A stretch of DNA of 33,190 nt from Candidatus Kaiserbacteria bacterium (GCA_016217925.1 JACRFK010000009.1:1-33190), one strand, 5' to 3'. Numbered from the stretch's first letter, positions 1 through 7,284 are shown. A program made the numbers and translations. Notes: generated by a model not told the origin, from the letters alone.

Positions 1-2
1 AC

Positions 3-290
3 CTCCAAGCAGTCCCCGCACTGGTCCGCGGAGGCGAGACGGTCCGCATCTACTGGAACACCGTGAACGCACGTACCTGCACGATACTCGGAAGCAACGG
101 CGACGGCGCCGAGGGGAGCCCGACCGGCGTCTGGAACACCGTATTCTCCGGCACCACCGGCAAGACCACGAGCCCCATCTCGGCTCAAACGACCTACACA
201 CTGCTCTGCCACGCCTTCGCGGGCGTCATTCCCCCCATCGTACGGGAGTCCGCAATCGTGAACATCATCCCGAGCTTCCAGGAGTTGTAG
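3..290 (+). CDS. C-terminal end of a secreted Ig-like surface protein (5' truncated)
   Basis: The reading frame is open from the window edge and stops with TAG at 288-290, so only the last 95 residues are visible. The text has the look of a bacterial Ig-like beta-sandwich: a WNT(V)NA-type strand, a cysteine pair (RTCTI and TLLCHA) that could form the domain disulfide, and a closing strand VNIIPSFQEL. Such terminal Ig-like domains occur in large exported proteins of Parcubacteria. The start and any signal peptide lie outside the window. A GTG or ATG inside the visible frame could be called as a start but would cut the domain. Function beyond surface exposure cannot be said. Confidence 0.6.
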   Translation, partial: LQAVPALVRGGETVRIYWNTVNARTCTILGSNGDGAEGSPTGVWNTVFSGTTGKTTSPISAQTTYTLLCHAFAGVIPPIVRESAIVNIIPSFQEL

Positions 291-292
291 CG

Positions 293-321
293 TTGACGGA
301 AAGCGCAAAGTAGGCCACAAT
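293..321 (+). promoter_or_regulatory. Candidate bipA promoter
   Basis: TTGACG at 293-298 and CACAAT at 316-321 are separated by 17 bp. Transcription would begin near 328, upstream of the hairpin at 332-349. The -10 matches consensus at only four of six positions. Confidence 0.45.
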
Positions 322-331
322 TGAGCCACGG

Positions 332-360
332 TGCCTCGGCTTCGGGGCATTTTGCTTTTC
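332..360 (+). terminator. Intrinsic terminator-like hairpin between the surface gene and bipA
   Basis: Stem TGCCTCG (332-338) pairs with CGGGGCA (343-349) around a GCTT loop, with one G-T pair, followed by TTTTGCTTTT. It can terminate the upstream gene. If the 293-321 promoter is real it lies in the bipA leader and could act as an attenuator. Confidence 0.6.
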
Positions 361-375
361 ACCCCATCAATACCT

Positions 376-2160
376 ATGGAAATTAGAAACATAGCAATTA
401 TTGCCCACGTCGACCACGGCAAGACCACTCTGACGGATGCGCTTTTGCGGCAAATGGGTGTCGCCGAAGAGGGCGTCTCCATGGACAGCAATGCGCTCGA
501 ACTCGAACGCGGCATCACTATTTATTCCAAGAACGCGGCTGTGTACTACAAAGACACAAAAATAAATATCGTTGACACCCCCGGTCACGCAGATTTCGGC
601 AGCGAGGTCGAGCGCGTGCTCAGAAGCATCGATTCGGTCTTGCTCGTTGTGGACGCGCAAGAGGGTCCGATGCCGCAGACGCGTTTCGTTCTCAAAAAGT
701 CGCTTGAGCTCGGCATCAAGCCAATAGTCGTTATAAATAAAATTGACAAACCGGCGGCAGACCCCGCCCGCACGGAAGAACAGGTGCTCGAACTTTTTCT
801 CGAACTCGGGGCGAGCGATGAGCAGGCGAATTTTCCGGTGGTCTATTCTATCGGCAAGCAGGGCATTGCCAAGCACAAGCTTACCGATGAGTCCACGGAC
901 CTCACACCACTTTTAGATACCATCCTCGCGCACGTCCCGTCGTCTTCGTCCCAAGCAAATGTCCCGGCACGACTCCAGCCGTTCAATCTCGGGTACGACA
1001 ATTTCCTCGGGCGCCTCGCGGTTGCTCGCGTGTACGAGGGAGTGCTCAAGATGGGCGACACGGTCTATGTGAAAAAGCCTTCCGGCGAGATGCGCGGGGG
1101 GAAGATTACCAAAATGTTTACCTTCAAGGGTCTGAAAAAAGTTGAGGCGCAGGAAGTCACTTCCGGTGACATTGTCATGATCGCGGGCTTGCCGGATATT
1201 TTCATCGGCGAGACCATCACAACAAGTGCCGAGGCTGAGCCACTACCGGCTATCGCCATCGATGAGCCGACCATCACGCTCAATTTTATCGTCAACAATT
1301 CGCCGTTCGCCGGGCGCGAAGGCAAATTCGTCACGTCGCGTCAGCTTCGCGACAGGCTTGAGCGCGAGCTTGAGGTCAACGTCGGACTCAAAGTGGATTT
1401 CGACTCAGGAGATGTTTCTCATGTCTCGGGTCGCGGCGAGCTCCACATCGCTATTTTGCTCGAGAATATGCGCCGCGAAGGCTATGAAATGCAGGTATCA
1501 CAACCGCGCGTGATTTTCCACGAGGCGGACGGAAAGAAACTTGAACCGTATGAAGAAGTCGTCGTCGACACGCCAGGCGTGTATCAGGGGGCCATTATCG
1601 AGAGGCTCGGTACGCGCAAATTCGTTATGAAAGATTTAAAGGTCCATGAAAATCAGGTGCGCCTCATTTTTGAGGGCCCGACGCGCGGGCTCTTGGGGTA
1701 CCGCAACCAATTCGTGTTGGATACAAAAGGCGAGGGCATCATCTCTTCGCGCGTCGTGGGTTTCCGGCCGTTCGCCGGGGAGATAAAGAAGAAGCAGGTG
1801 GGTTCGATGATATCTATGGCGAGCGGTAAAGCACTCGGTTACTCTCTCTGGAATTTGCAGGACCGCGGGGTTCTCTACATTCCCGCCGCCACGGAGGTGT
1901 ACGAAGGCATGGTCATCGGTAATACCTCCAAGGGCGAGGAGATGTCGGTCAACCCGACCAAGAATAAGAATCTTACCAATGTCCGCTCGTCGGGTACCGA
2001 CGAAGCGCTCACCCTCATCCCTCCGTTTGAGCTCACTATCGAACGCGGGCTCGAAGTGATGGGCGAGGACGAATATTTGGAAATTACGCCCGTCTCCGTT
2101 CGCCTGCGCAAGCAGCAACTGACGGACATAGACCGCTCCCGCGCTCGCCGCAAAGAATAG
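376..2160 (+). CDS. typA: Translational GTPase BipA/TypA
   Basis: A ribosome-associated GTPase of the EF-G-like superfamily that helps 50S assembly and stress adaptation. 594 residues, close to the usual ~600. G1 is AHVDHGKT (10-17), G2 RGITI (45-49), G3 DTPGH (67-71), G4 NKID (121-124); domain II, an EF-G III-like domain, domain V and the BipA-specific C-terminal domain follow in order. The start ATG at 376 is chosen because [15 protein letters not shown] is the normal N-terminus; an in-frame GTG at 331 would lie inside the terminator-like hairpin. No Shine-Dalgarno is seen before 376. The only unclear point is how the mRNA is initiated. Confidence 0.97.
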   Translation: MEIRNIAIIAHVDHGKTTLTDALLRQMGVAEEGVSMDSNALELERGITIYSKNAAVYYKDTKINIVDTPGHADFGSEVERVLRSIDSVLLVVDAQEGPMPQTRFVLKKSLELGIKPIVVINKIDKPAADPARTEEQVLELFLELGASDEQANFPVVYSIGKQGIAKHKLTDESTDLTPLLDTILAHVPSSSSQANVPARLQPFNLGYDNFLGRLAVARVYEGVLKMGDTVYVKKPSGEMRGGKITKMFTFKGLKKVEAQEVTSGDIVMIAGLPDIFIGETITTSAEAEPLPAIAIDEPTITLNFIVNNSPFAGREGKFVTSRQLRDRLERELEVNVGLKVDFDSGDVSHVSGRGELHIAILLENMRREGYEMQVSQPRVIFHEADGKKLEPYEEVVVDTPGVYQGAIIERLGTRKFVMKDLKVHENQVRLIFEGPTRGLLGYRNQFVLDTKGEGIISSRVVGFRPFAGEIKKKQVGSMISMASGKALGYSLWNLQDRGVLYIPAATEVYEGMVIGNTSKGEEMSVNPTKNKNLTNVRSSGTDEALTLIPPFELTIERGLEVMGEDEYLEITPVSVRLRKQQLTDIDRSRARRKE

Positions 2161-2168
2161 CCTTTTGA

Positions 2169-2174
2169 TATACT
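2169..2174 (+). promoter_or_regulatory. -10 box, leaderless start of msrB
   Basis: TATACT ends 6 nt before the GTG start at 2181, so the predicted first transcribed base is the start codon itself. Confidence 0.65.
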
Positions 2175-2180
2175 GCGGGA

Positions 2181-2573
2181 GTGAAGAAGCTGATGCCGGA
2201 AGAAGAAGATGGGTTCAAGAAGATGCTTACGCCAGAGGAGTACGCGGTCCTTCGCGAGAAGGGGACCGAGGCGCCTTTTTCCGGCGAGTATGTGCACGAG
2301 AAAGCCGACGGCACTTACGAATGCAAAGCCTGCGGCAATCCGCTTTTCTCGTCCGACGCAAAATTTGATTCCGGGACCGGGTGGCCGTCGTTTGATACCG
2401 CTCTACCGGGCGCGATAGAAACGCATCGAGACGGGGGTCTCGGTATGGAGAGGACAGAGATTACCTGTGCGCGCTGCGGCTCGCATTTGGGGCACGTGTT
2501 CGACGACGGCCCCACCCCGACCGGAAAACGATACTGCATAAACTCTATTTGTCTTGATTTGGAGGAAAAATAG
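2181..2573 (+). CDS. msrB: Peptide-methionine (R)-S-oxide reductase
   Basis: Reduces methionine-R-sulfoxide in oxidised proteins; 130 residues, a full single-domain SelR/MsrB. Two CxxC zinc sites are visible (CKACG and CARCG), the family motif SGTGWPSF lies between them, and the catalytic cysteine is in KRYCINS near the C-terminus. The start is GTG at 2181, exactly where a leaderless transcript would begin from the TATACT box; an ATG four codons later is the alternative. It stands 20 nt after bipA. No signal peptide, so it acts in the cytoplasm. Confidence 0.95.
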   Translation: MKKLMPEEEDGFKKMLTPEEYAVLREKGTEAPFSGEYVHEKADGTYECKACGNPLFSSDAKFDSGTGWPSFDTALPGAIETHRDGGLGMERTEITCARCGSHLGHVFDDGPTPTGKRYCINSICLDLEEK

Positions 2574-2626
2574 ACTGCAACGGCATGTGCGTTGGGGATA
2601 ACCCGCCTAAACGCGTTTCTCGGCGC

Positions 2627-2632
2627 TATACT
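2627..2632 (+). promoter_or_regulatory. -10 box for the multi-TM gene
   Basis: TATACT ends 10 nt before ATG 2643; leader of only about three or four bases, or none. Confidence 0.5.
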
Positions 2633-2642
2633 TCATCCACAT

Positions 2643-3431
2643 ATGAGTATCACCTTTAAATTCGTTGCGGTATCACTCGCAATGCTAGGAGCGATGGAAG
2701 CGCTCTTCTTTACCGGCAATATGCCCCCGGTCCCGGGCATCGGATTTATCTTCGTCGCCGGTTCTTCACTCGCCGGGTTCATCGCTTACCGCATCTACCG
2801 GGCGAGGAAAAGCCCGGGTGCTCCGGGAGGACAGCAGGGGGAGGTGTTGAAGCTGCTGCAGTGGTACTTCGTGACTCTCTGCGTCTTTTGGATAGTAGAC
2901 ATTTTCCCGCACGTATTTTTGATTATGGGGGGAGCAAGTCTTCAGACCCTTACGGTCACACACTGGACTGCGCATATTTTCCTTGGTTTAACAGCCGTCA
3001 TCGCCGCAGGGATAGCGATGACCTTCTTTGCTCCCCGTTTCAAGACCAGGGCAACCATCTTTACCGTCATCCTAATGGCCGCTGCGCTCGCGTTCTCGGC
3101 GGTATACCCGGACCATCTCGCCTACATCCCGGGTTCCGAATACCCGCTCATCTCCGCGGATCCTCTCTTCTCACTCTTCTACACAATTGCAAGTATTATC
3201 ACCTCGGGCTTCTTCGGACTGTACCTCATCTACAAAGGTCTGGGGTCTCAAGCGCCGCTGCGAATGCGCGCCGTCAGCCTCGGGCTCGGATTCGTCGCGC
3301 AGGTACTCATCGGGGTGGTCATCGCGTACATGCACACATGGTATGCGCCGGCATTCATCTACCTCTTCATTTGGGCGTGGGTCGTTTTCCCGGGCATAAG
3401 CGCGCTCTCGTCGAGCGGACAGAACAGATAA
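2643..3431 (+). CDS. Multi-pass membrane protein of unknown function
   Basis: 262 residues with about seven hydrophobic segments (for example residues 4-20, 27-50, 72-92, 100-120, 130-150, 180-202, 222-250) joined by short polar loops, one of them Gly/Pro/Arg rich (about 52-66). No catalytic motif stands out. I do not recognise the family. ATG 2643 is preferred over an in-frame ATG at 2592 because the TATACT box lies between them and the protein then begins directly with the first membrane segment. A strong terminator follows, so it appears to be a single-gene unit. Confidence 0.75.
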   Translation: MSITFKFVAVSLAMLGAMEALFFTGNMPPVPGIGFIFVAGSSLAGFIAYRIYRARKSPGAPGGQQGEVLKLLQWYFVTLCVFWIVDIFPHVFLIMGGASLQTLTVTHWTAHIFLGLTAVIAAGIAMTFFAPRFKTRATIFTVILMAAALAFSAVYPDHLAYIPGSEYPLISADPLFSLFYTIASIITSGFFGLYLIYKGLGSQAPLRMRAVSLGLGFVAQVLIGVVIAYMHTWYAPAFIYLFIWAWVVFPGISALSSSGQNR

Positions 3432-3449
3432 TATCAATCCTCATATACG

Positions 3450-3488
3450 AAAGCCCTCGCCACACAACACGTGGCGGGGCTTTTTCGT
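3450..3488 (+). terminator. Intrinsic terminator after the multi-TM gene
   Basis: AAAGCCCTCGCCAC (3450-3463) pairs with GTGGCGGGGCTTT (3471-3483), with one T-G pair, and is followed by a T tract. Confidence 0.85.
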
Positions 3489-3516
3489 CGTAGTGGCGCG
3501 CCCAGACTTTTAGGAA

Positions 3517-3522
3517 TACAAT
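3517..3522 (+). promoter_or_regulatory. -10 box, leaderless start of the DUF3467-like gene
   Basis: TACAAT ends 6 nt before ATG 3529. Confidence 0.6.
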
Positions 3523-3528
3523 TCTCTC

Positions 3529-3798
3529 ATGGACATGAACAAGATTCCCAAACAGTTCTGCGAGAATATCGCGTGCGCGTTCTCTCAGGAGTTCTTCGTG
3601 ATGAGCATGCTTACGGGCGAGAACGGCATCGCCTACGCGCTCACGCCGCAGCACATGAAGCGTCTCGCGCAGTACCTTGCGCACCAAACGGCAGATTATG
3701 AAAAGCAGTTCGGCGTTATCAATGCGGAGTGGAAACCCGGCATCCAGAGCCCGATACAGACCAAGGACATCATGAGTGATGGAGGCCCAAAGGCGTAG
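3529..3798 (+). CDS. DUF3467-like small protein
   Basis: 89 residues, cytoplasmic. The pattern of an N-terminal strand with S-x-EFF, a loop ending ALTPQHMKRLAQYL and a helix with YEKQFGVI matches my knowledge of the DUF3467 family, small conserved bacterial and archaeal proteins of unknown role. The start is set by the -10 box 6 nt upstream. It is followed after 28 nt by a separate leaderless unit, so co-transcription is optional. Function unknown. Confidence 0.75.
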   Translation: MDMNKIPKQFCENIACAFSQEFFVMSMLTGENGIAYALTPQHMKRLAQYLAHQTADYEKQFGVINAEWKPGIQSPIQTKDIMSDGGPKA

Positions 3799-3814
3799 GA
3801 TTGGTTTCGTGTGG

Positions 3815-3820
3815 TAGGAT
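3815..3820 (+). promoter_or_regulatory. -10 box, leaderless start of the small membrane-protein operon
   Basis: TAGGAT ends 6 nt before ATG 3827; the same spacing as at msrB, glmS and others supports the small gene that follows. Confidence 0.55.
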
Positions 3821-3826
3821 TTGGAG

Positions 3827-3964
3827 ATGGAGGGGTTAACGACAATTCTGGGTACGGTACTGGGGTTTTTGTTGCAGCTTGCCACACTCATCGTTAGTTT
3901 CCTCGTTTCCGCCCTCACCCTTTTCTTAGACTTCTTCCGCAGCCTCGTCGGTCTCGTCTCGTAG
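3827..3964 (+). CDS. Small hydrophobic membrane protein, 45 aa
   Basis: A short frame, ATG 3827 to TAG 3962-3964, encoding 45 residues: MEGLTTILGTVLGF, then a nearly unbroken hydrophobic stretch to about residue 34, a DFFR turn and a hydrophobic end. It would make one long or two short membrane helices. Support: leaderless-type -10 box at the canonical 6-nt distance, and only 4 nt separate its stop from the next gene, itself fused by ATGA overlap to a third membrane protein. I do not recognise a family. It could be an accessory subunit of the two membrane proteins downstream. Confidence 0.65.
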   Translation: MEGLTTILGTVLGFLLQLATLIVSFLVSALTLFLDFFRSLVGLVS

Positions 3965-3968
3965 GCAT

Positions 3969-4208
3969 ATGCCGGAAATGGATCAGCACAGCAAAATAAT
4001 CGAGCACTTGGATTTGCTCAACCGGCAGGTGGCTCGGCAGAATTCCATCGGCCGCATGTTTGTTGTCGGCATTGTGTACGGCATCGGCTTTTTCGTCGGC
4101 TCCGCCATTATCGCGACGATTGCACTCGGCATCCTGGGCCCGTGGTTTGCGCAGATTGACTGGGTCCGCAGCGGATTTGAGGCGGGGACCGCATTCTTGC
4201 GTCCATGA
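3969..4208 (+). CDS. DUF5665-like small membrane protein
   Basis: 79 residues: a polar, coiled-coil-like N-terminus (about 1-28, IIEHLDLLNRQVARQNS) followed by a GxxxG-rich membrane segment (about 30-57) and a short tail. This layout resembles DUF5665 proteins as I know them, but the assignment rests on pattern only. Second gene of the 3827-4762 operon; it begins 4 nt after the previous stop and its stop TGA overlaps the next ATG (ATGA at 4205-4208), which predicts translational coupling. No Shine-Dalgarno is visible. Confidence 0.75.
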   Translation: MPEMDQHSKIIEHLDLLNRQVARQNSIGRMFVVGIVYGIGFFVGSAIIATIALGILGPWFAQIDWVRSGFEAGTAFLRP

Positions 4209-4762
4209 ACACGCGGGCGTACATGCTCGGCGCCGCTGTGCTCGTCGTTGTGCAAGCCGGTGTCTTGTATCTTTTTGGACAACCCGCGGTATGCACCTGC
4301 GGCTACGTGAAGCTGTGGGAGGGAGTCGTCTTGAGCGCGGGCAATTCGCAGCACCTCACGGATTGGTATACCTTCTCGCACATCATCCACGGGCTTCTTT
4401 TTTATGCGCTTTTCACATTTTTGTTTCCGAAAATATCAGTGTGGGCGCGGCTTCTCATGGCAATGGGGGTGGAGATTGCGTGGGAGATAGCGGAGAACAC
4501 GCCGACGGTCATTCAGCACTACCGCGAGCAGGCGCTCGCACAGGGGTACACGGGCGACAGCATCATTAATTCCGTATCGGATACCGTCTCGATGGTGGCG
4601 GGATTTCTCGCGGCACGGAAATGGTCCGTGTGGGCTGCGATTGCGCTCGCGCTTTTCTTGGAGCTGTGGGTAGCCTACGAGATACGCGACAATCTCGCGC
4701 TCAACGTCATCAATCTGCTCCATCAGTTCGACTTCATCGCAGCGTGGCAAGCGGGTACGTAG
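4205..4762 (+). CDS. DUF2585/UPF0314 family membrane protein
   Basis: 185 residues with four to five membrane segments. The family signature is clear: an opening helix, the CTCGYVKLW motif (about 30-38), NSQHLTDWYTFSHIIHG with its conserved histidines (about 47-63), EIAWEIAENTP, QGYTGDSIINSVSDT and a final hydrophobic pair. These polar motifs between helices suggest an enzyme or metal-binding integral protein, but no reaction is established for the family. Third gene of the membrane operon, coupled to the gene upstream through ATGA. Confidence 0.85.
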   Translation: MNTRAYMLGAAVLVVVQAGVLYLFGQPAVCTCGYVKLWEGVVLSAGNSQHLTDWYTFSHIIHGLLFYALFTFLFPKISVWARLLMAMGVEIAWEIAENTPTVIQHYREQALAQGYTGDSIINSVSDTVSMVAGFLAARKWSVWAAIALALFLELWVAYEIRDNLALNVINLLHQFDFIAAWQAGT

Positions 4763-4794
4763 GTATTTTTGAGTTACTCACAAGAGCGGGGATT

Positions 4795-4822
4795 TTGAGA
4801 ATATGGAAAAATTTGCTATACT
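4795..4822 (+). promoter_or_regulatory. Extended -10 promoter of the 47-aa gene
   Basis: TTGAGA (4795-4800), 16 bp, TGC-TATACT (4814-4822). Start near 4829 leaves a leader of about 100 nt before ATG 4928. Confidence 0.7.
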
Positions 4823-4825
4823 GTA

Positions 4826-4900
4826 CGCACATCCTCGCTCCGTTCGACTGAGCAAACACCCCCACGGGGTTTCTCTTCGTTTTGGAGTAGAGAGGATGCG
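4826..4900 (+). promoter_or_regulatory. Structured 5' leader, candidate cis-regulatory RNA
   Basis: ATCCTC (4831-4836) pairs with GAGGAT (4892-4897), and CGC (4826-4828) with GCG (4898-4900) across a two-base bulge. Inside lie GCTC/GAGC (4837-4840 region with 4850-4853), AACACCCC/GGGGTTT around 4855-4872, and a third TCTCT/AGAGA pairing. This gives a closed multi-branch fold ending just before the Shine-Dalgarno site at 4913-4918. No known riboswitch class is recognised. Confidence 0.4.
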
Positions 4901-4927
4901 TTCAAGAAGAAAAGGAGACCTCTGCTT

Positions 4928-5071
4928 ATGCAGACGGGAAGCAACGTAGACGAAAATTTTGTCGCTAAGCTTGCGAGGCAAGTCGAGGGGCATCGGAGAT
5001 TCCACCGCGAACAAGCGGAGGAAGAAAAACAGAAGCGCCGGGTACGAGCGCCGATCTGCGGGACCGATTAG
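4928..5071 (+). CDS. Small charged protein, 47 aa, behind a structured leader
   Basis: ATG 4928 to TAG 5069-5071. The protein is highly charged and mostly helical: MQTGSNVDENFVAKLARQVE followed by an H/R/E/K-rich helix and a short tail ending ICGTD. No family recognised. Unlike most genes here it has a clear Shine-Dalgarno (AGGAGA at 4913-4918, 9 nt before the ATG), a consensus promoter and a roughly 100-nt leader, and is followed by a perfect hairpin at 5109-5130. It is a stand-alone unit. The frame is short, so the support is mainly the regulatory context. Confidence 0.55.
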   Translation: MQTGSNVDENFVAKLARQVEGHRRFHREQAEEEKQKRRVRAPICGTD

Positions 5072-5108
5072 AGCCCAAGTTTAGGTCGAGGAAACCTTTC
5101 ACCAAAGG

Positions 5109-5130
5109 CCACGGCGCTTCTGCGCCGTGG
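5109..5130 (+). terminator. Perfect hairpin after the 47-aa gene
   Basis: CCACGGCGC (5109-5117), loop TTCT, GCGCCGTGG (5122-5130). There is no T tract, so it may be a weak terminator or an mRNA 3' end stabiliser. Confidence 0.55.
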
Positions 5131-5175
5131 TCCCACTGTTATGTGGATAGCAACGTTGTGTGGTGTGGCAGCTGC

Positions 5176-5181
5176 TATACT
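5176..5181 (+). promoter_or_regulatory. Extended -10 box, leaderless start of the 63-aa gene
   Basis: TGC-TATACT (5173-5181) ends 6 nt before ATG 5188. Confidence 0.65.
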
Positions 5182-5187
5182 CTGCGG

Positions 5188-5379
5188 ATGTTCAACATAT
5201 TCAAGACGGTGCGATTACGATGGTTTGAGATAGCTGTTTTTAAGGTAGGATTACTCGCGCTCGGGGTCGCGGTCGGTGCGTATTGGCCGGACTTCTTCTC
5301 CGATTACCTTGCCGCCCTTGTGGATGTAGCTGCGATAGCCCTTATATACATTTTGTACGTTTGGGTGCGACAGAAGTAA
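5188..5379 (+). CDS. Two-helix small membrane protein, 63 aa
   Basis: 63 residues with two membrane segments (about 10-30 and 36-58), an Arg/Lys-rich N-terminal edge and a basic C-terminal VRQK. ATG 5188 is chosen over an in-frame ATG at 5143 because the TATACT box lies exactly 6 nt before it and the protein then starts MFNIFKTVRLRWFE. Family not recognised; no catalytic residues. Single-gene unit between the 47-aa gene and the metallopeptidase. Confidence 0.7.
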   Translation: MFNIFKTVRLRWFEIAVFKVGLLALGVAVGAYWPDFFSDYLAALVDVAAIALIYILYVWVRQK

Positions 5380-5437
5380 GATCCTGATCTGATATGGTGG
5401 CGCAATACCGAATGCGCTTCGTGGACATTCTAATGCC

Positions 5438-5971
5438 ATGAATATCCCGTATCTGCTCAAACGAAGTACCCGTGCGCGCATGATGCGCCTCGCCGTCTAC
5501 CCTGATGCGCGTGTGGTCGTAACGGCACCGCATTTCTCCGGACTTGGCACGATAGAACGATTCATCGTCAAACATTCGGATTGGATATCGCGGCATATCG
5601 CGCGAGCGAGGGGGAAGGCGGTGATACGGGTACAAAGGCGCAAAATAGCAGAACTTAAGAAGCGCGCGCTCGCTCTGACGAGCGCGCGCTGTGCGCACTT
5701 CGCCACCATCTACGGGCTCAATTACAGGAAGATAACGATACGTGCGCAAAAGTCGCGCTGGGGAAGTTGTTCACGCGCGGGCAATTTAAGTTTCAATTAC
5801 AAAATAGGGGTACTTCCGCCACATGTCGCGGATTACATCATCGTCCATGAGTTGTGCCATCTCGCCGAAATGAATCACAGCAAGAATTTTTGGGATCTTG
5901 TGGCGAAGACGGTCCCGGAGCACAAAACGACCCGCGCGGAACTGCGCCAGGTCGTTGTGGTGTACGACTGA
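5438..5971 (+). CDS. YgjP-like zinc metallopeptidase (DUF45, M48-related)
   Basis: 177 residues. The zinc-binding HELCH motif lies near residue 138, followed by the third ligand region NHSKNFW; upstream come the family hallmarks VTAPH, QKSRWGSCSRAGNLSFN and VADYIIVHELCHL. These are typical of YgjP/WrbN-type DUF45 proteins, presumed cytoplasmic peptidases of uncertain substrate. No signal peptide. ATG 5438 gives the usual short N-terminal strand. A weak CATTCT sequence ends 6 nt upstream and could be a leaderless -10. The gene converges with the DUF4870-like gene, only 7 nt between stops. Confidence 0.9.
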   Translation: MNIPYLLKRSTRARMMRLAVYPDARVVVTAPHFSGLGTIERFIVKHSDWISRHIARARGKAVIRVQRRKIAELKKRALALTSARCAHFATIYGLNYRKITIRAQKSRWGSCSRAGNLSFNYKIGVLPPHVADYIIVHELCHLAEMNHSKNFWDLVAKTVPEHKTTRAELRQVVVVYD

Positions 5972-5978
5972 GTACTGA

Positions 5979-6323
5979 CTAAAAAGTGAAGTTCTTGGCG
6001 AGTGAGCCGATGAACGGGAGCTCTTTTTGGTTGCCTTGGACGACATTCACGATGCCGATAATGGAGAAGACGAGGGTCGCAAGATTCACGAGATTCAAGA
6101 TCATCCACAGCTGCCACATCGCGCTGCCGAGGACCCACACGGCGATCTCCACGATAACAAGCAGCAGGCCTTGTTTAATATGGAACTTCACAAAGGGGTC
6201 ATCCTTGGCCATGAGGAAGGGGATAATAATGAGTATGCCGATATAGGAGAGGACGCCCATAAGCGTCTTGTGCTCCGGCTTCGGCTGGTGCATCTGCCCC
6301 TCCCCCTGCGTTTGTTCATCCAT
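5979..6323 (-). CDS. DUF4870-like membrane protein
   Basis: 114 residues: a polar N-terminal tail of about 20 residues, then three hydrophobic segments with the family pattern LSYIGILIIIPFLM, DDPFVKFHIKQGLLL and a final GIVNVVQGNQKELPFIG. DUF4870/Tic20-like proteins are small integral membrane proteins of unknown function common in bacteria. It is transcribed divergently from the 56-aa basic protein. A TATACT box at 6354-6359 (minus) would give a leader of about 24 nt; no Shine-Dalgarno is seen. Confidence 0.85.
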   Translation of the reverse strand: MDEQTQGEGQMHQPKPEHKTLMGVLSYIGILIIIPFLMAKDDPFVKFHIKQGLLLVIVEIAVWVLGSAMWQLWMILNLVNLATLVFSIIGIVNVVQGNQKELPFIGSLAKNFTF

Positions 6324-6353
6324 AGTAATGTCTTAGGCTGCTAAGGTACGGCA

Positions 6354-6359
6354 AGTATA
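6354..6359 (-). promoter_or_regulatory. -10 box of the DUF4870-like gene
   Basis: TATACT on the minus strand, 30 nt before ATG 6323. Confidence 0.45.
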
Positions 6360-6423
6360 CCCCCGCTCCCGGCCCGGGGAGGCCGGGGTGGTGGATAAGC
6401 GGCACGTGCTTCACGGGAGCGTT

Positions 6424-6429
6424 TATAAT
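6424..6429 (+). promoter_or_regulatory. -10 box of the 56-aa basic protein
   Basis: Consensus TATAAT ends 8 nt before ATG 6438. A CCCGGCC/GGCCGGG hairpin (6368-6387) separates it from the divergent promoter. Confidence 0.65.
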
Positions 6430-6437
6430 GTTTGCAT

Positions 6438-6608
6438 ATGGCAAAGAATGGCCCCAAGGGGCACGGGCGCAAGGGCGAAGTGAAGAAGCGCACGCAAGTG
6501 CTATCGGGCCGCAACAAACGCTGGACGAAAGTGAACGCAAAGACGGGGAGATTCATAGATCAGATGTCCAAGAAGGGCCGCGCTTTTAAGGGTGTGAAGA
6601 TGAAATAG
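6438..6608 (+). CDS. Small basic protein, 56 aa, CPR-conserved type
   Basis: ATG 6438 to TAG 6606-6608. Extremely rich in Lys, Arg and Gly: MAKNGPKGHGRKGEVKKR, then GRNKRWTKVNAKTGRFIDQM and a C-terminal GRAFKGVKMK. From memory, small proteins with a KNGPKG start and a KTGRFxD motif recur in Parcubacteria genomes and are annotated as hypothetical. The composition suggests RNA or DNA binding, perhaps at the ribosome; this is inference. Consensus -10 box 8 nt upstream; the HD gene follows after 20 nt with its own -10 box. Confidence 0.7.
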   Translation: MAKNGPKGHGRKGEVKKRTQVLSGRNKRWTKVNAKTGRFIDQMSKKGRAFKGVKMK

Positions 6609-6615
6609 GGTGGGG

Positions 6616-6621
6616 TATACT
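6616..6621 (+). promoter_or_regulatory. -10 box, leaderless start of the HD gene
   Basis: TATACT ends 7 nt before ATG 6629. Confidence 0.65.
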
Positions 6622-6628
6622 GCCGGTC

Positions 6629-7264
6629 ATGAAACCCAAGAGGAAAATGTCCTCCGGAGGCGGGTCCGCCTCCGGAGGAAAAAGCCGCGATTTGGAATTC
6701 CTTTTCGAGATAGGGTCGCTCCGCAACATTCCGAGGGCGTGGGTACAGCACCTCGGCGTGCCGGTGGCGAGCAATCTCGAACACATGATGCGCGTTGTCT
6801 TCTTGGCGCTCCTCATCACCCGACGTGAAGGCAAGGGAGATGAAAGCACTATCATCAGAATGGCGCTGGTGCATGACCTTGCGGAGACTCGCACCGCCGA
6901 CCTCGCGTACGTCCATAAGGTCTACGCCGACACGCACGACCTGCGCGCGGCGCACGACCTTTTTTCCGGCACCTCGTTCATCGACCTTGAGGCTATTCAC
7001 ACCCGGTATAAGAAACGTGATTCTATCGAAGCCAAGATTGTGAAAGACGCCGACAACCTCGACATCGACCTTGAGCTCAAGGAACTCGAAGAGCAGGGGC
7101 ACAAACTTCCGACCAAGTGGAGGGCGATGCGCAAATTCGTGCGCGACAAAAAATTATACACAAAGACCGCAAAAAAGATCTGGGATGAGTTGCAAAAAGC
7201 CAACGTGGCGCGGTGGCATATGGAGGCGAATAAGTGGAAGAAGATACCAAGTGCCGGAAAATAG
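6629..7264 (+). CDS. HD-domain phosphohydrolase (YfbR/5'-nucleotidase type) with an N-terminal family A insert
   Basis: 211 residues. The HD metal site is visible as EHMMRV (H52), LVHDLAE (H82, D83) and KDADNLD (D140/D142). This set and the size match YfbR-like HD proteins that dephosphorylate nucleotides; the exact substrate cannot be told. Residues 8-18 are SSGGGSASGGK, encoded by the 33-nt palindromic element at 6650-6682, which directly precedes the first conserved helix (DLEFLFEIGSL). Start ATG 6629 fits the TATACT box 7 nt upstream. The tail is basic. Confidence 0.88.
   Translation: MKPKRKMSSGGGSASGGKSRDLEFLFEIGSLRNIPRAWVQHLGVPVASNLEHMMRVVFLALLITRREGKGDESTIIRMALVHDLAETRTADLAYVHKVYADTHDLRAAHDLFSGTSFIDLEAIHTRYKKRDSIEAKIVKDADNLDIDLELKELEEQGHKLPTKWRAMRKFVRDKKLYTKTAKKIWDELQKANVARWHMEANKWKKIPSAGK
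6650..6682 (+). repeat. Family A palindromic coding element, copy 1
   Basis: 33 nt, 11 codons, read as SSGGGSASGGK. TCCTCCGGAGGCGG faces CCGCCTCCGGAGGA around a two-base centre, a nearly perfect palindrome. Other copies at 10923, 15071 and 26894. Confidence 0.9.
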
Positions 7265-7272
7265 GATTATGG

Positions 7273-7278
7273 TATTCT
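7273..7278 (+). promoter_or_regulatory. -10 box, leaderless start of the DHODH-like gene
   Basis: TATTCT ends 6 nt before ATG 7285. Confidence 0.6.
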
Positions 7279-7284
7279 GAGACT

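Noticed and set aside
2861-3493. Long Arg/His-rich plus-strand frame overlapping the multi-TM gene
   Set aside because: Composition is that of a shadow frame; the overlapping frame has clear membrane segments, a promoter and a terminator.
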